Source: Enterobacteriaceae bacterium ESL0689
GTDB taxonomy: Bacteria; Pseudomonadota; Gammaproteobacteria; Enterobacterales; Enterobacteriaceae
Reading direction: 5' to 3'
NCBI GenBank assembly: GCA_029433525.1
Contig: JAQTIF010000001.1
Span: 186,001 to 250,000, forward strand
DNA: 64,000 bases
Shown piece after piece: positions 10,691 through 23,644 of the stretch. The number at the start of each line of letters is the position of its first letter. Positions within the stretch are counted from its first letter, which is position 1. The notes under the pieces were generated by a model. That model saw nothing but the letters and a program-made list of their open reading frames with translations. It was not told the origin of the DNA and searched no databases. The position numbers and the translations under genes were made by a program.

Positions 10691-12160
10691 CTACATCATA
10701 ACGACATCAAATTGCTCTTGATTATACAGGGGGGCAATTTGCACCTTAACCTGTTTACCGACAAAAATTTCCACCTCTGCCAGGGCATGCGACTCTTCCC
10801 CCTTCAGGGTTTCAGCAACAGCAGGAGAAGCATAGACCAGAAAGTGATCCGAGTCATAAGCATGATGGACACGCACAATTTCGCGCATAATTTCATAGCA
10901 CACCGTTTCAACGGACTTCACCGTTCCCCTGCCGTGGCAAACAGGGCACTCGTTACAGAGTACATGTTCTACGCTTTCACGGGTACGTTTACGGGTCATC
11001 TCCACCAGACCAAGCTGAGAAAAACCATTAATACTGGTTTTTACCCGATCTTTGCTCAGTGCCTGTTCGAGGGAATGTAATACCCGACGGCGATGATCTT
11101 CATTATTCATATCGATAAAATCAATAATAATAATTCCCCCCAGATTACGCAGTCGTAACTGACGGGCTATCGCCTGAGTAGCCTCAATATTGGTATTAAA
11201 AATAGTATCATCGAGATTACGGTGTCCGACAAACGCCCCGGTATTGATATCGATGGTCGTCATGGCCTCCGTTTGATCGATAACCAGATACCCCCCCGAC
11301 TTTAGCTCAACTTTTCGTTCCAGAGCGCGCTGAATTTCATTTTCAATATCATAGAGATCAAAAATGGGCTGATGTCCATTGTGATACTCCAGCTTACTGG
11401 TCACTTCCGGCATATATTCAGCGGTAAACTCAATCAATGCTTCGTAGGTCAGACGTGAATCGATACGAATGCGATCAAAATGGGCATCAGAAAAATCACG
11501 CAATACCCGCTGCGCTAACGCCAGTTCGCCATAAAGCTGACAGCGGGTCTTATGGCGTCGTTTACGCTCCATCACTTTTGTCCAGACACGCTTCAGATAA
11601 GCCGTATCAGAAGCCAGTTCCCGCTCATGGACACCCTCAGCGGCAGTACGGATGATAAACCCGCCCTGTTCATCACAATAATCTGCCACCACTTTTTTCA
11701 GCCGTTGACGTTCCGCTTCACTTTCAATTCGTTGTGATACGCCAACATGAGAGGCTCCGGGCATAAATACCAGATAGCGGGAAGGTAAGGTAATATCCGT
11801 TGTCAGACGCGCCCCTTTCGTGCCGAGCGGATCTTTTACTACCTGTACCACCAGATCCTGCCCCTGACGAACCAGCTCAGAAATATTGCGCACCACAAAC
11901 TGCTTGCGCTCTTCTCCGGCAACACACTCCGTATGCGGCATAATATCGGACGCATGCAGAAACGCCGCCTTATCGAGACCAATATCGACAAAAGCCGCCT
12001 GCATTCCCGGCAGGACACGGCTGACCCGGCCTTTGTAGATATTGCCTACCAGCCCCCGGCGTGATTCGCGCTCAATATGAATTTCCTGCAGAATACCGCC
12101 ATAAATATAGGCCACGCGCGTCTCTGATGGGGTTACATTCACTAATAATTCAGCCGTCAT
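10691..12160 (-). CDS. rng: Ribonuclease G
   Basis: 489 residues starting MTAELLVNVTPSETRVA, the E. coli length. An S1 RNA-binding domain (about 35-125) is followed by the RNase E/G catalytic core with the metal-binding DIN in MTTIDINTGAFVGH and D in IIIIDFIDM, and the zinc-link CNECPVCHGRG. It trims 16S rRNA 5' ends and turns over some mRNAs. The preceding codon is also ATG, so the start could be one codon earlier (12163). The yhdE stop overlaps this start as TAATG, implying translational coupling. Confidence 0.97.
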   Translation of the reverse strand: MTAELLVNVTPSETRVAYIYGGILQEIHIERESRRGLVGNIYKGRVSRVLPGMQAAFVDIGLDKAAFLHASDIMPHTECVAGEERKQFVVRNISELVRQGQDLVVQVVKDPLGTKGARLTTDITLPSRYLVFMPGASHVGVSQRIESEAERQRLKKVVADYCDEQGGFIIRTAAEGVHERELASDTAYLKRVWTKVMERKRRHKTRCQLYGELALAQRVLRDFSDAHFDRIRIDSRLTYEALIEFTAEYMPEVTSKLEYHNGHQPIFDLYDIENEIQRALERKVELKSGGYLVIDQTEAMTTIDINTGAFVGHRNLDDTIFNTNIEATQAIARQLRLRNLGGIIIIDFIDMNNEDHRRRVLHSLEQALSKDRVKTSINGFSQLGLVEMTRKRTRESVEHVLCNECPVCHGRGTVKSVETVCYEIMREIVRVHHAYDSDHFLVYASPAVAETLKGEESHALAEVEIFVGKQVKVQIAPLYNQEQFDVVMM

Positions 12161-12162
12161 CA

Positions 12163-12744
12163 TTATCCCTTTTCTGCACGCAATGAATGAAACTGGCGCA
12201 ATAACGCTTCTGTCTCTGCCAGTGGCAAGCCAACGACTGCGTGATAACTACCATCAATCTTACTGACGAAACGGCCACCTGCTCCCTGGATACCATAGCT
12301 TCCGGCTTTATCCATGGGTTCGCCCGTGGCGATATATTCAGCGATCTCCTGTTCAGTCAGCGAGCGAAACGTCACCTCAGTGACCACCAGACAATCCAGC
12401 ATCTGCTGTCTATCTGCCAGAGCGACCGCCGTCATTACCTGATGTGTCTTGCCGGAAAGCCGACGTAACATTTCTGCCGCCCGCGCCGCATCACCCGGCT
12501 TTTCCAGCACATCACCCTCAATCACCACAATGGTATCGGCACCCAGTACGGGTAAGTCACGTTCGGCCAGCATCACCCCCGTCTGTGCTTTTTCACGCGC
12601 CAGACGCACGACATAATCCCTCGCTGGCTCCAGCGGCTGACGCTGCTCTTTAACATCAATCACCAGGCGCTCAAAACAACACCCTAACTGAGTCAGTAAC
12701 TCCCGCCGACGAGGCGAGCCAGAAGCGAGGTAGAGCGTGATCAT
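12163..12744 (-). CDS. yhdE: Maf-family nucleotide pyrophosphatase (dTTP/UTP type)
   Basis: 193 residues from [17 protein letters not shown], the classic Maf N-terminus with the nucleotide-binding SxSPRR motif. [12 protein letters not shown] contains the catalytic aspartate and [10 protein letters not shown] is the conserved Maf loop. The family hydrolyses dTTP, UTP and modified nucleotides, a house-cleaning role tied to cell-shape gene clusters. Upstream in-frame ATGs at 12747 and 12777 exist; the latter lies inside mreD and is not conserved. It follows mreD by 8 bases and overlaps rng. Confidence 0.93.
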   Translation of the reverse strand: MITLYLASGSPRRRELLTQLGCCFERLVIDVKEQRQPLEPARDYVVRLAREKAQTGVMLAERDLPVLGADTIVVIEGDVLEKPGDAARAAEMLRRLSGKTHQVMTAVALADRQQMLDCLVVTEVTFRSLTEQEIAEYIATGEPMDKAGSYGIQGAGGRFVSKIDGSYHAVVGLPLAETEALLRQFHSLRAEKG

Positions 12745-12752
12745 CATCAATT

Positions 12753-13241
12753 TTATTGCACCGTAATTTTCTGACAAATCTTATGCATCAGTAAAAATAA
12801 CCACGGCCAGAGCACACCGTTGATGACACTACTCCAGAACACTTCCGGACGAAACGTCGCATTCGCCACTAAAAATCCCGCCCAGAAAATAACCAGATTC
12901 ATGATCAACGATAACATCATGACCACCAGTGCCTGCTGCCAGAGTGCCAGATTGCGGAACAACTGATGCTTCAGGGCAACCAGATAGGCAACGATACTGA
13001 ATGACAAGGCACGCACCCCAAGGGTCGAACCGCTGATCAGATCGAGAATAGCGCCCATGAAAAAGCCCATTCCGACATTAATTCGGTGCGGTAAAGCGAG
13101 GATCCAGTAAAGCAGGATCAGAAATACCCAGTCAGGTCGAAAAACCGTGAAATCAGCTGGCCAGGGCATCACCTGCAGTACGAATGCAATAATAAATGAA
13201 AGCCAGATAAGCCAGCCTCCCTGGCTACGATAACTTGCCAT
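12753..13241 (-). CDS. mreD: Rod-shape determining membrane protein MreD
   Basis: 162 residues, normal length, with about five hydrophobic membrane segments. The N-terminal [16 protein letters not shown] matches E. coli MreD. It works with MreC, MreB, RodA and PBP2 in the elongasome. Its start overlaps the mreC stop by one base, so the two are translationally coupled. Confidence 0.95.
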   Translation of the reverse strand: MASYRSQGGWLIWLSFIIAFVLQVMPWPADFTVFRPDWVFLILLYWILALPHRINVGMGFFMGAILDLISGSTLGVRALSFSIVAYLVALKHQLFRNLALWQQALVVMMLSLIMNLVIFWAGFLVANATFRPEVFWSSVINGVLWPWLFLLMHKICQKITVQ

Positions 13242-14227
13242 TAGGGTGCCCCTCCGGCAGAAGTAGAGGGTATCATATTGGTTTCAGATGCTGGCATGTG
13301 CGGCCCTGTTTCATCAGGCGCTGGCAGCACTTGTGGCATCATCTGCATCAGGCGCTCATTAGCAACCCTATGAACGTCTGCGGGTGCCATCGGCCTGGCA
13401 CCGTTACGATCAACACTCCACAGTAACAGCAAATAACGTAAACGCTGTAAACCGGCCATTGGGCGCGCCTGAATAACTGTATAGGCACGCTGGGCATCCA
13501 GTTTCACCGCAGACACGACTGCGACAGGATACCCCTCCGGAAAACGACCACCGAGCCCGGAAGTCACCAGCACATCGCCGACCCGAATATCGGTGTTAGC
13601 AGGCAGGTGCTCCAGTAGCAAATCATCGCTACAGCCACTTCCCGCAGCGATAACACGAATATCATTACGCAATACCTGAATCGGCAACGCATGTGTGGTG
13701 TCGCAGATAAGCAGGACGCGACTGGTCATTTTCGCAACAGCTACCACCTGCCCGACAACACCTTTATCACTAATGACAGGCTGGCCTTCATACACACCGT
13801 TGATGCTGCCTTTATCAATGACCACCTGATTACTATAGGGATCGTTCGCCCGTGAAATCACCTGGGTGACCATTTTCTGCTCATCCTGACGCAGTGGCGA
13901 GCCCAGCAGTTCGCGTAATCGCACGTTCTCTTGCTTGTACTGCTCTGACATCAGTAATTCACTATTTTTCAGCAGCAATTCTTTATGCAAGGCACGATTT
14001 TCACGTTCCAGTTGTTCATGCGATGCCAGCGTTTGCGAGGCTTTATCGAGTAGCTCACGAGGGCCATTGGCGAGAAAATAAAAAGGACTAACAGCAGTAT
14101 CCATATACGTGCGGATTTGGCTGAACATTCCCAGACGGCTGTCAGCAATAATCACAGCAATCGCCACTATAATCGCCAGAATAAGGCGGATCTGTAGTGA
14201 TGGACCACGGCTAAAAATGGGCTTCAT
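13241..14227 (-). CDS. mreC: Rod-shape determining protein MreC
   Basis: 328 residues. An N-terminal membrane helix (about 13-29), a coiled coil (about 70-110) and the paired beta-barrel periplasmic domain ([24 protein letters not shown] split over two motifs) are visible. E. coli MreC is 367 residues; the shortfall is in the proline/glutamine-rich C-terminal tail, which is poorly conserved. MreC binds PBP2 and activates peptidoglycan synthesis. Part of mreBCD. Confidence 0.96.
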   Translation of the reverse strand: MKPIFSRGPSLQIRLILAIIVAIAVIIADSRLGMFSQIRTYMDTAVSPFYFLANGPRELLDKASQTLASHEQLERENRALHKELLLKNSELLMSEQYKQENVRLRELLGSPLRQDEQKMVTQVISRANDPYSNQVVIDKGSINGVYEGQPVISDKGVVGQVVAVAKMTSRVLLICDTTHALPIQVLRNDIRVIAAGSGCSDDLLLEHLPANTDIRVGDVLVTSGLGGRFPEGYPVAVVSAVKLDAQRAYTVIQARPMAGLQRLRYLLLLWSVDRNGARPMAPADVHRVANERLMQMMPQVLPAPDETGPHMPASETNMIPSTSAGGAP

Positions 14228-14261
14228 AAGTTATGCGTATTCTCGTGTCAGTGAAAATTAC

Positions 14262-14282
14262 GGGTAGCTTTTAGGGCTACCC
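14262..14282 (-). terminator. Hairpin between mreB and mreC
   Basis: A 7-bp stem (GGGTAGC / GCTACCC) with a 7-base loop in the 70-base gap after mreB. Short and without a T run, so probably a partial terminator or RNA-processing site that sets MreB above MreC. Confidence 0.45.
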
Positions 14283-14297
14283 TTCATCTTTGACTGA

Positions 14298-16076
<1,779 letters not shown>

Positions 16077-16529
16077 ATGGCTGATAAGTTTCGCATTTTG
16101 CTTTTAAACGGCCCTAATCTTAACATGCTGGGGACGCGCGAACCTGAAAAGTATGGTTCCCTGACCCTCGCTGAGATTATTGATCGCCTGAATCAAGAAG
16201 CGACGGCGCTTAACGTCATGCTGGATCACCTGCAATCTAACGCGGAGTTTGCACTTATCGACCGAATTCATCAGGCTAAAGATACCATAGACTATATCCT
16301 GATTAATCCGGGCGGATTGACACACACCAGCGTCGCCATCCGTGATGCGTTACTGGCTGTGAGTATTCCATTTATTGAGATCCACTTAAGTAACATCCAC
16401 GCACGCGAACCCTTCCGCCACCACTCTTATCTGTCGGATATCGCCTCAGGCGTCATCTGCGGATTGGGAGCGGACGGTTATTCATACGCTTTACAGACAG
16501 CAGTACAACGTCTGTCACAATTATATTAA
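16077..16529 (+). CDS. aroQ: Type II 3-dehydroquinate dehydratase
   Basis: 150 residues, the standard dodecameric type II enzyme size. The start motif [21 protein letters not shown] holds the catalytic tyrosine loop, [15 protein letters not shown] is the conserved central block and [17 protein letters not shown] carries the catalytic histidine. It converts 3-dehydroquinate to 3-dehydroshikimate in aromatic amino acid synthesis. The ATG at 16077 follows AGGAGA at 16060-16065. Upstream in-frame starts (16011, 16056) would add a non-conserved stretch. Probably co-transcribed with accBC, 23 bases ahead of accB. Confidence 0.96.
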   Translation: MADKFRILLLNGPNLNMLGTREPEKYGSLTLAEIIDRLNQEATALNVMLDHLQSNAEFALIDRIHQAKDTIDYILINPGGLTHTSVAIRDALLAVSIPFIEIHLSNIHAREPFRHHSYLSDIASGVICGLGADGYSYALQTAVQRLSQLY

Positions 16530-16552
16530 ACAAAAGAGTACGGAACCCACTC

Positions 16553-17014
16553 ATGGATATTCGTAAGATAAAAAAACTGATCGAGCTGGTTGAAGAATCA
16601 GGCATCTCCGAACTGGAAATTTCTGAAGGAGAAGAGTCTGTACGCATCAGCCGTACTGCCCCCGTTGCGAGCTATCCGGTCATGCAACAAGCTTATGCGG
16701 CACCTGTTGCCCCAGTTCAGACACCGGCAGCAGCGGCACCCGCCACTCCGGCAGCAGAGGCAGAAAAAGCAGAAATCAGTGGTCATATGGTACGTTCCCC
16801 GATGGTTGGTACGTTCTATCGCACGCCGAGTCCGGACGCGAAAGCGTTTGTTGAAGTCGGCCAGAAAGTGGAAGTCGGTGATACGTTATGTATCGTTGAA
16901 GCGATGAAAATGATGAACCAAATCGAAACTGACAAAGCCGGTGTGGTGAAAGCTATCCTGATCGAAAATGGCCAACCCGTAGAGTTTGATGAACCTCTGG
17001 TCGTCATCGAATAA
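16553..17014 (+). CDS. accB: Biotin carboxyl carrier protein of acetyl-CoA carboxylase
   Basis: 153 residues. N-terminal [23 protein letters not shown], a flexible Ala/Pro linker (about 45-75), and a C-terminal biotinyl domain with the biotinylated lysine in EAMKMMN (about residue 119). It carries carboxyl-biotin between the carboxylase AccC and the transferase AccAD in fatty acid synthesis. In E. coli AccB represses its own operon. Ten bases separate it from accC. Confidence 0.98.
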   Translation: MDIRKIKKLIELVEESGISELEISEGEESVRISRTAPVASYPVMQQAYAAPVAPVQTPAAAAPATPAAEAEKAEISGHMVRSPMVGTFYRTPSPDAKAFVEVGQKVEVGDTLCIVEAMKMMNQIETDKAGVVKAILIENGQPVEFDEPLVVIE

Positions 17015-17024
17015 CGAGGCAAAC

Positions 17025-18374
17025 ATGCTGGATAAAATTGTTATCGCTAACCGTGGCGAGATTGCACTGCGCATCCTGCGTGCCTGTAAAGAACTGGGCA
17101 TCAAAACCGTTGCTGTGCACTCTACGGCGGATCGCGATTTAAAACACGTATTGCTGGCGGACGAGACGGTCTGTATTGGCCCGCCACCCTCGGCGAAAAG
17201 TTACCTGAACATTCCCGCCCTCATCAGCGCCGCTGAAATCACGGGCGCGGCCGCTATTCACCCGGGATACGGTTTTCTCTCGGAGAATGCCAATTTTGCT
17301 GAACAGGTCGAGCGTTCAGGTTTTATCTTTATCGGCCCGAAAGCCGAGACCATCCATCTGATGGGCGATAAAGTTTCAGCTATTAACGCGATGAAAAAAG
17401 CCGGGGTGCCTTGTGTACCGGGTTCGGATGGCCCATTAGGTGACGATATGGACATTAACCGCGCCCATGCGAAACGCATCGGTTACCCGGTTATTATCAA
17501 GGCGTCTGGGGGCGGTGGTGGCCGCGGGATGCGTGTCGTGCGTAGCGATGCCGAACTGGAACAAGCCATATCAATGACCCAGGCCGAAGCGAAAGCGGCT
17601 TTCGGCAATGATATGGTTTACATGGAAAAATACCTCGAAAATCCGCGCCATATTGAGGTCCAGGTGCTGGCAGACGGTCAGGGTAACGCTATCTATCTGG
17701 CAGAACGTGATTGCTCCATGCAGCGCCGCCATCAAAAAGTCGTCGAAGAGGCACCCGCGCCGGGCATTACACCAGAAATGCGCCGCTACATTGGCGAGCG
17801 CTGCGCTAAGGCTTGCGTCGATATTGGTTATCGTGGTGCGGGGACATTTGAGTTTCTGTTTGAAAACGGTGAATTCTATTTCATTGAAATGAATACCCGT
17901 ATTCAGGTAGAGCACCCGATCACCGAAATGATCACCGGCGTTGATCTGATCAAAGAGCAATTGCGCATTGCCGCAGGCCAGCCGCTGTCGATTAAGCAAG
18001 AAGATATTCAGGTACATGGGCACGCGGTAGAATGCCGTATCAACGCCGAAGATCCCCATACTTTCCTGCCAAGTCCCGGCAAAATTACCCGCTTTCATGC
18101 ACCAGGAGGGTTTGGTGTACGCTGGGAGTCCCATATTTACGTGGGCTACACGGTTCCGCCTTACTATGACTCCATGATTGGTAAACTGATTTGTTATGGT
18201 GAAAACCGTGACGTCGCGATAGCACGGATGAAAAATGCGCTTCAGGAACTTATTATTGATGGCATCAGTACCAACATTGATCTTCAGATCCGCATCATGA
18301 ACGACGAAAACTTCCAGCATGGTGGCACCAATATTCACTATCTGGAGAAAAAACTCGGTATGCAGGAGAAGTGA
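17025..18374 (+). CDS. accC: Biotin carboxylase subunit of acetyl-CoA carboxylase
   Basis: 449 residues from [17 protein letters not shown], exactly the E. coli length. ATP-grasp fold with the glycine-rich loop [11 protein letters not shown] (about 159-169) and the active-site region [11 protein letters not shown]. It carboxylates the biotin on AccB using ATP and bicarbonate. Upstream in-frame ATGs lie inside accB. A strong terminator follows; in E. coli yhdT-panF-prmA-dusB-fis continue in this direction, but here those genes are inverted. Confidence 0.99.
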   Translation: MLDKIVIANRGEIALRILRACKELGIKTVAVHSTADRDLKHVLLADETVCIGPPPSAKSYLNIPALISAAEITGAAAIHPGYGFLSENANFAEQVERSGFIFIGPKAETIHLMGDKVSAINAMKKAGVPCVPGSDGPLGDDMDINRAHAKRIGYPVIIKASGGGGGRGMRVVRSDAELEQAISMTQAEAKAAFGNDMVYMEKYLENPRHIEVQVLADGQGNAIYLAERDCSMQRRHQKVVEEAPAPGITPEMRRYIGERCAKACVDIGYRGAGTFEFLFENGEFYFIEMNTRIQVEHPITEMITGVDLIKEQLRIAAGQPLSIKQEDIQVHGHAVECRINAEDPHTFLPSPGKITRFHAPGGFGVRWESHIYVGYTVPPYYDSMIGKLICYGENRDVAIARMKNALQELIIDGISTNIDLQIRIMNDENFQHGGTNIHYLEKKLGMQEK

Positions 18375-18423
18375 TTGCTATCACACAGGCGATCGCGCTG
18401 ACATCAGAATAGTAAAATAACTT

Positions 18424-18456
18424 AACGCCGGATTTTTTAAAATCCGGCGTTTTTTT
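18424..18456 (+). terminator. Strong terminator after accC
   Basis: Perfect 13-bp stem (AACGCCGGATTTT / AAAATCCGGCGTT) with a 2-base loop, extended by a T run, 50 bases after the accC stop. Confidence 0.92.
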
Positions 18457-18600
18457 ATCGGCTGATCATCAAATACTGGCCCGGATGATCGCCTTGATCA
18501 GGTTTTTCAGGAGTTACCGAGCGCGCTGGCCGGACGCGTGACGTATTTATTACCATCCCCGGTTTTACGGCTCAGGCGCGGGAATGGGCTTCCCCTCAGC

Positions 18601-19248
18601 TTATCGACTCAGTTCCGGTGGACATTTTCCCCGTTGCCAGCCTGCGTGAAAATGTCGCCAGTGTGGTTCAGCCGCTGCCGCCAGGAGTTCATAATCACCC
18701 CGCGTATCTCCCCATGCCCGTAGATGATAATCACTGAGTGAGCCATACTTTTTTTCCAGCCGGTTAATTTTCTGCTGGCAGCGGCAATTCTCGCCACTGA
18801 TACGGCCGGTAAGTCTTCCTTCGATCGTTTCCAGCCGCGTGCCAAGCAGATTGATCGCCAGTTTGTCGGCAAAGGGTTTGAGCACAATTTCCGGTGATGC
18901 AGAACATAAAGTGACCTCCGCCCCCGATGTGATTTCATTTGCCACCGCCACCAGGCCAGAAGGACGCATTAACTGCTGCCAGTGCGACTGACAAAACAGG
19001 CGCGCTTTTTCGGCCACCCACTGCTCTTCAACATCACGCAAAAAAGTGGTAATTAGTCTCTCTTTTAACTCATCCCGCGTCATCTTGTGGCGCATGCAAT
19101 GCCATGTCGGGTAGACCATCGTCATCATACGGCGTACAAAGATACGCTTGCCAAAGGCAAAATAGAGGAAGGGAATAAAACTGTCATGTCGGGTGAGCGT
19201 GCCGTCGAAATCGAATACAGAAAGTATTGGGTGTAGGGAATTGCTCAT
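18601..19248 (-). CDS. HAD-superfamily (subclass IB) phosphatase
   Basis: 215 residues if it starts at MSNSLHPILS; an upstream in-frame ATG at 19299 is possible. HAD motif I is FDFDGTLTRHD (about 12-22), motif II is TLCSASPE and motif IV is WGDTRGDYELL. The cap region is predicted helical, as in phosphoserine-phosphatase-like and PgpC/YfhB-like enzymes. The substrate cannot be told. It stands alone between accC and fis, leftward, at the junction of an inverted chromosomal segment, and is not found at this position in E. coli. No good ribosome binding site is visible for either start. Confidence 0.8.
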   Translation of the reverse strand: MSNSLHPILSVFDFDGTLTRHDSFIPFLYFAFGKRIFVRRMMTMVYPTWHCMRHKMTRDELKERLITTFLRDVEEQWVAEKARLFCQSHWQQLMRPSGLVAVANEITSGAEVTLCSASPEIVLKPFADKLAINLLGTRLETIEGRLTGRISGENCRCQQKINRLEKKYGSLSDYHLRAWGDTRGDYELLAAAAEPHWRHFHAGWQRGKCPPELSR

Positions 19249-19436
19249 GATGATCTGTGGTCTCAGCCAGGCATTGTGGACATGGTTAAAGCGTAACATT
19301 ATATCACTAACCGCCTGCTGTCATTACGCGAATGCTGGCAGATTTTTGGTGGATCAGGTCGTGGGGATATGAATGAACAAAAAATGCGCTTTTTACAGAA
19401 AAAGCGCATTGATCCTCAATGGTTAACTGATAACGA

Positions 19437-19733
19437 TCAGTTCATGCCATATTTTTTCAGTTTTTTACGCAGTGTGCCACGGTTGATACCCATCATCAGG
19501 GCAGCACGGGTCTGGTTGCCACGGGTGTATTGCATCACCATGTCCAACAGGGGCTGTTCAACTTCAGCCAGTACCAGCTCATAAAGATCATTCACATCCT
19601 GACCATTTAATTGAGCAAAATAGTTCTTCAGTGCCTGTTTAACCGAGTCACGTAGGGGTTTTTGAGTTACCTGGTCCTGAGAGTTAACGGTAGAAACGGT
19701 CAGTACGTCAGAATTTACGCGTTGTTCGAACAT
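19437..19733 (-). CDS. fis: DNA-binding protein Fis
   Basis: 98 residues, identical in length to E. coli Fis, with the C-terminal helix-turn-helix in [29 protein letters not shown]. Nucleoid-associated protein that bends DNA, activates rRNA promoters and stimulates site-specific recombinases. It is co-transcribed behind dusB, 23 bases downstream. The dusB-fis pair points left here, opposite to accBC. Confidence 0.99.
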
Positions 19734-19756
19734 AGTTCTGTCAGCTCTTTATTTCT

Positions 19757-20722
19757 TTACGTAAGATTTTCGAAGTATGCTTCCAACGCCTCCAGCTGTT
19801 CGCTGGCATTTTCTATAGCGTTGAATGAGCGCCGAAACTGGTCATCGGGGGCGTGCTCCTGGAGATACCAGGCGACGTGTTTGCGGGCAATCCGGTATCC
19901 TTTTGCCTGGCCATAAAAGTCATGCAATTCCCGAATGTGTGCACAAAGCAAGCGCTTCACCTCTGCCAGCGGCAGCGGAGGAAGTCGCTCCCCAGTGTCC
20001 AGATAATGCTGGATTTCCCGAAAGATCCAGGGTCTTCCCTGAGCTGCACGGCCTATCATCAAGGCATCAGCCCCTGTATAGTCTAGTACAGCTCTGGCTT
20101 TTAGCGGGTCAGTAATGTCACCATTCGCGATAACCGGAATGGAAACTTTCTGCTTAACTGCCCGAATGCTGTCATATTCAGCGTCTCCGTTGAACAAACA
20201 GGCGCGGGTGCGTCCGTGAACCGTCAACGCCTGAATACCACACGCTTCGGCCAGCTGGGCAATTTCTACACAGTTACGGTGCGCCGGCTCCCAGCCGGTG
20301 CGAATCTTGAGCGTCACCGGAACATTCACCGCCTTGACGACCGCCGTCAGGATTAATTTCACCTGTTCGGGGTATTGCAAGAGCGCTGAACCCGCGAGCT
20401 TACGATTCACCTTTTTCGCCGGGCATCCCATATTAATATCAATAATCTGGGCACCACTTTCCACATTAATGCGGGCGACTGCGGCCATCTCTTCCGGTAT
20501 GCTACCGGCAATTTGAACGGTACGAATACCGGGCTCATCGACATGCACCATCCGCAAACGAGACTTATCGCTTTCCCGAAGTTGCGGGTTAGCCGACAGC
20601 ATCTCAGAAACAGTCAACGCCGCGCCCATCTTATAACACAGGGTGCGGAATGGCCTGTCAGTAATCCCCGCCATAGGGGCTGCCAGCAGGCAATTTCTAA
20701 GCTGATAGTGTCCAATATGCAT
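19757..20722 (-). CDS. dusB: tRNA-dihydrouridine synthase B
   Basis: 321 residues, the E. coli size. FMN-binding TIM barrel starting [24 protein letters not shown] (split motif), catalytic cysteine in MGCPAKKV and RTGWEP active-site block. Reduces uridine to dihydrouridine in tRNA. First gene of the dusB-fis operon; its promoter is visible just upstream. Confidence 0.97.
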   Translation of the reverse strand: MHIGHYQLRNCLLAAPMAGITDRPFRTLCYKMGAALTVSEMLSANPQLRESDKSRLRMVHVDEPGIRTVQIAGSIPEEMAAVARINVESGAQIIDINMGCPAKKVNRKLAGSALLQYPEQVKLILTAVVKAVNVPVTLKIRTGWEPAHRNCVEIAQLAEACGIQALTVHGRTRACLFNGDAEYDSIRAVKQKVSIPVIANGDITDPLKARAVLDYTGADALMIGRAAQGRPWIFREIQHYLDTGERLPPLPLAEVKRLLCAHIRELHDFYGQAKGYRIARKHVAWYLQEHAPDDQFRRSFNAIENASEQLEALEAYFENLT

Positions 20723-20761
20723 GAATTAAGAAATGACCATACTGTGACTGCAAGGCGGCGT

Positions 20762-20790
20762 ATATTACGCATTTTTTATCCGAGATGAAA
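20762..20790 (-). promoter_or_regulatory. dusB-fis promoter
   Basis: On the minus strand a -35 TTTCAT (20785-20790) and -10 TAATAT (20762-20767) are 17 bases apart, followed by a GC-rich discriminator (ACGCCGCC). This arrangement fits a growth-rate and ppGpp-controlled promoter like that of E. coli fis. The AT-rich DNA further upstream (20800-21000) could bind Fis and IHF; 20791-21037 has no gene. Confidence 0.65.
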
Positions 20791-21037
20791 GGACAAACTT
20801 TGAACAATCTTCTGTTATGAGTGATAAATTTGGAAAATTCAGCGGCGTTATTGATAAAATAAACATATTAATCAATGTGTTATTGTTTTTAATTTATTCT
20901 GAATTTATCGATAAAATCGTCCACTTTTTCGATTTTATCTGAGATGAAAAGGGGTCAATACGATATAATATGCTGGTTTTAGCGTGAAAAATAAGTACAT
21001 TCTGCACCCTCTTTTCTGTTTTCAGACATGATGAAAG

Positions 21038-21064
21038 TCACATGCGGCTTAGCGCCGCATGTGA
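21038..21064 (-). terminator. Hairpin after prmA
   Basis: Perfect 11-bp stem (TCACATGCGGC / GCCGCATGTGA) with a 5-base loop, beginning 4 bases after the prmA stop. It separates prmA from dusB, so dusB-fis is its own unit. Confidence 0.8.
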
Positions 21065-21067
21065 TGA

Positions 21068-21949
21068 TTATCGCCTTTGACCGGTGATCCGGCACCACTC
21101 TTCTTTTTCCACGATCGGGTCAAGGATAAAGTGATCGGCATAAGCGGCACAGACATTTTCTGCCTGCGTGGCGAGAATCCCAGACAGGCCCAGCAGGCCA
21201 CCGGAAACAGGCAATACGCTGATTAACGGGGCTAACTCACGTAATGGGCCAGCAAGAATATTGGCGACCACGATATCGGCGCTGAGCGTGTCAGGCTGGT
21301 CAGGGGATAAATAGAGCGTCAGACGATCCGAAACACCATTGCGATCAGCGTTATCGCGACTTGCCTGAATGGCCTGGGGGTCGATATCGATACCAATCGC
21401 CCGCGCCGCCCCCAGTTTCAGGGCGGCAATCGCCAGAATGCCAGAACCACAACCAAAATCGATAATCGTCTTGCCGGTCAAGTCCAGACTATCCAGCCAT
21501 TGCAGGCAGAGTGAAGTTGTCGGATGTGTCCCGGTGCCAAACGCCAGTCCAGGATCAAGCATGACATTGACGGCGTTTTTATCGGGAACCTCGCACCAGC
21601 CCGGGCAAACCCACAGTCGTGCGCCAAAACGCATGGGATGAAAATTATCCATCCATTCACGTTCCCAGTCTTTATCTTCTAACTGCTCAATTTTACAGGC
21701 GAAATCACGCTCCAGTAACGGATGTTGTTCCAGCATGGCGATAACGTCATGCATATCGCTTTCCGCATCGAACAGGCCAATCACCGTCGTTTCTCCCCAC
21801 AGGCGTGTTTCGCCTGGTAGCGGTTCGAAGACCGGCGTATCCTGACTATCCTGAAAAGTGATAGCAACAGCACCTGCCTCCATTAATGCATCGCTAAGAT
21901 TATCCGCATATTCACGGGTGGTATTGAGTTTGAGTTGGATCCACGGCAT
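21068..21949 (-). CDS. prmA: Ribosomal protein L11 methyltransferase
   Basis: 293 residues, equal to E. coli PrmA. N-terminal substrate-recognition domain, then the SAM-binding core with [17 protein letters not shown] and the NILAGPL block. Trimethylates L11 at several sites. Lies 12 bases after panF in the same direction, so yhdT-panF-prmA form an operon. Confidence 0.98.
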   Translation of the reverse strand: MPWIQLKLNTTREYADNLSDALMEAGAVAITFQDSQDTPVFEPLPGETRLWGETTVIGLFDAESDMHDVIAMLEQHPLLERDFACKIEQLEDKDWEREWMDNFHPMRFGARLWVCPGWCEVPDKNAVNVMLDPGLAFGTGTHPTTSLCLQWLDSLDLTGKTIIDFGCGSGILAIAALKLGAARAIGIDIDPQAIQASRDNADRNGVSDRLTLYLSPDQPDTLSADIVVANILAGPLRELAPLISVLPVSGGLLGLSGILATQAENVCAAYADHFILDPIVEKEEWCRITGQRR

Positions 21950-21960
21950 AGCAAAATTCT

Positions 21961-23412
21961 CTATTTATTCGTCGTCAGTATGGAAGATGGCGCAGCAGAA
22001 TGACCAAAACGGTTACCTGCAACAAACGCCAGCAGACTGAGTAACAGGGCAGGAATGATCGGATGAAAACCCAGATACTGAATATTAAACGTCGCCAGCA
22101 CGGTATATAACACACCGCCGGTTAACATCGCGCTGAGTGCGCCAGCGGCATTGGCACGCTCCCAGTATAAACCTAATACCAGTGGCCATAAAAATACCGC
22201 TTCCAGGCCACCGAAAGCCAGTAAATTGAGCCAGATGATCATTTCTGGTGGCCGCCATGCCGCGAGCATCATCAAGATCCCCAGTAACAGTGTCGTGATG
22301 GTTGAAATCCACTTTAGTTTCTGCTCATTATTTTTTTGCTCCGGCTGGATATTCAGCCAGAGATCTTTAATGATCGTTGCCGATGCCTGTAATAAATGGG
22401 CGTTTACATTCGACATAATGGCTGCCATCGGCGCTGCCAGAAACAGACCTGCAGCCCAGGGGGGCAGAACACGTATCATTAACGTTGGGATCACCTGATC
22501 GGGGATCGTTAGATCAGGCACAACCGCCCGCCCCAGGGCACCCGCCAGATGCATACCGAACATTAACAACCCCACCACGATAGTGCCGATGATGATCCCG
22601 CGATGAACAGCTTTACTGTCTTTATAGGAAATACAACGTACTGCAGTATGGGGTAAACCAATAACGCCGAAGCACACCAGAACCCAGAAGGAGGTCATAA
22701 AGGTGGGAGTAAGGAGGCCATCAGCGCCTTGTGGTGATACCAGTTGTGGATTGATTTGCTGTAGCGTCTCTACGGCATGAGACAGGCCACCAGCCGCATG
22801 TACGATACCCGCAAGGAGAACCACCGTGCCAATCAACATCACCACGCCCTGCATGGTGTCATTTAGCACGCTGGCACGGAAACCGCCAAAGGCGGTATAC
22901 AGCGCGATAGTGATGCCGAAGATCAACAATCCGTTCTCATACCGAATACCTGCCGCTGTCTCCAGCAAGCGGGCACCGCCGATAAACTGAACCGCAATAG
23001 CGCCGATGAAAGCGATCAGCAAACTGATGCTGGCTACCCAGACCACTGCCCGATTCTGATAGCGTGCCTGAAGCATATCATTGAGCGTAATGGCGTTATA
23101 GCGACGGGAAAGAATGGCGAATTTTTTCCCCAACACCCCTAAAGACAGCCAGATAGTCGGCAACTGGATCATGGCCAGCAGCACCCAGCCCAGTCCATAT
23201 TTATAGGCCGCCCCTGGCCCACCGATAAACGAACTGGCACTGATATAAGTAGTGGTGAGCGTCATCGCCAGTACGATCCCACCCATGGAGCGACTGCCGA
23301 GGAAATATTCACTCAGGAAATGCCCGTGGGTACGTTGACGCATGGCATAAACCGACAGGCCGAAAACCGCGCAGAGATAGGCGATTAGCACGGCGATAAT
23401 TTCAAGCTGCAT
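21961..23412 (-). CDS. panF: Sodium/pantothenate symporter
   Basis: 483 residues (from the second of two ATGs), matching E. coli PanF. A sodium:solute symporter family protein with about twelve membrane helices. Family motifs seen are [15 protein letters not shown] and [15 protein letters not shown]. Imports pantothenate for coenzyme A synthesis. Its start overlaps the end of yhdT. Confidence 0.97.
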   Translation of the reverse strand: MQLEIIAVLIAYLCAVFGLSVYAMRQRTHGHFLSEYFLGSRSMGGIVLAMTLTTTYISASSFIGGPGAAYKYGLGWVLLAMIQLPTIWLSLGVLGKKFAILSRRYNAITLNDMLQARYQNRAVVWVASISLLIAFIGAIAVQFIGGARLLETAAGIRYENGLLIFGITIALYTAFGGFRASVLNDTMQGVVMLIGTVVLLAGIVHAAGGLSHAVETLQQINPQLVSPQGADGLLTPTFMTSFWVLVCFGVIGLPHTAVRCISYKDSKAVHRGIIIGTIVVGLLMFGMHLAGALGRAVVPDLTIPDQVIPTLMIRVLPPWAAGLFLAAPMAAIMSNVNAHLLQASATIIKDLWLNIQPEQKNNEQKLKWISTITTLLLGILMMLAAWRPPEMIIWLNLLAFGGLEAVFLWPLVLGLYWERANAAGALSAMLTGGVLYTVLATFNIQYLGFHPIIPALLLSLLAFVAGNRFGHSAAPSSILTTNK

Positions 23413-23644
23413 CATTCTCCTCCAGCGAGATATCGCGAAAGAAAAAACGCACCATCGTCCAGCACAACAGGATAAATAGCAGCGGTATCAGCAAACAAGC
23501 CAGCTCAAACCAGTGAGGCAGGCCGGTGATACCCGGTTGATTATCGGGAAGATAAGCCGCCACCAGCCAGGCGGCGAGATAAAGCAGTGTTAGCCATAGC
23601 GCCCAACGCGCTTCTTTGTGTGCCTGAATAAATCGAATATCCAC
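23402..23644 (-). CDS. yhdT: YhdT family small inner-membrane protein
   Basis: 80 residues with two predicted membrane helices (about 14-33 and 46-68), the DUF997/YhdT family. Always found just upstream of panF, and here overlaps it by 11 bases, so it may be an accessory subunit of the symporter. Function not established. It is the leftward operon's first gene; the upstream 150 bases must hold the promoter and end at the prophage remnant. Confidence 0.93.
   Translation of the reverse strand: MDIRFIQAHKEARWALWLTLLYLAAWLVAAYLPDNQPGITGLPHWFELACLLIPLLFILLCWTMVRFFFRDISLEENDAA

Noticed and set aside
17571-18338. 255-codon open frame antisense to accC
   Set aside because: It lies wholly opposite a near-perfect AccC gene and has no ribosome binding site or domain; it is a shadow of codon bias.
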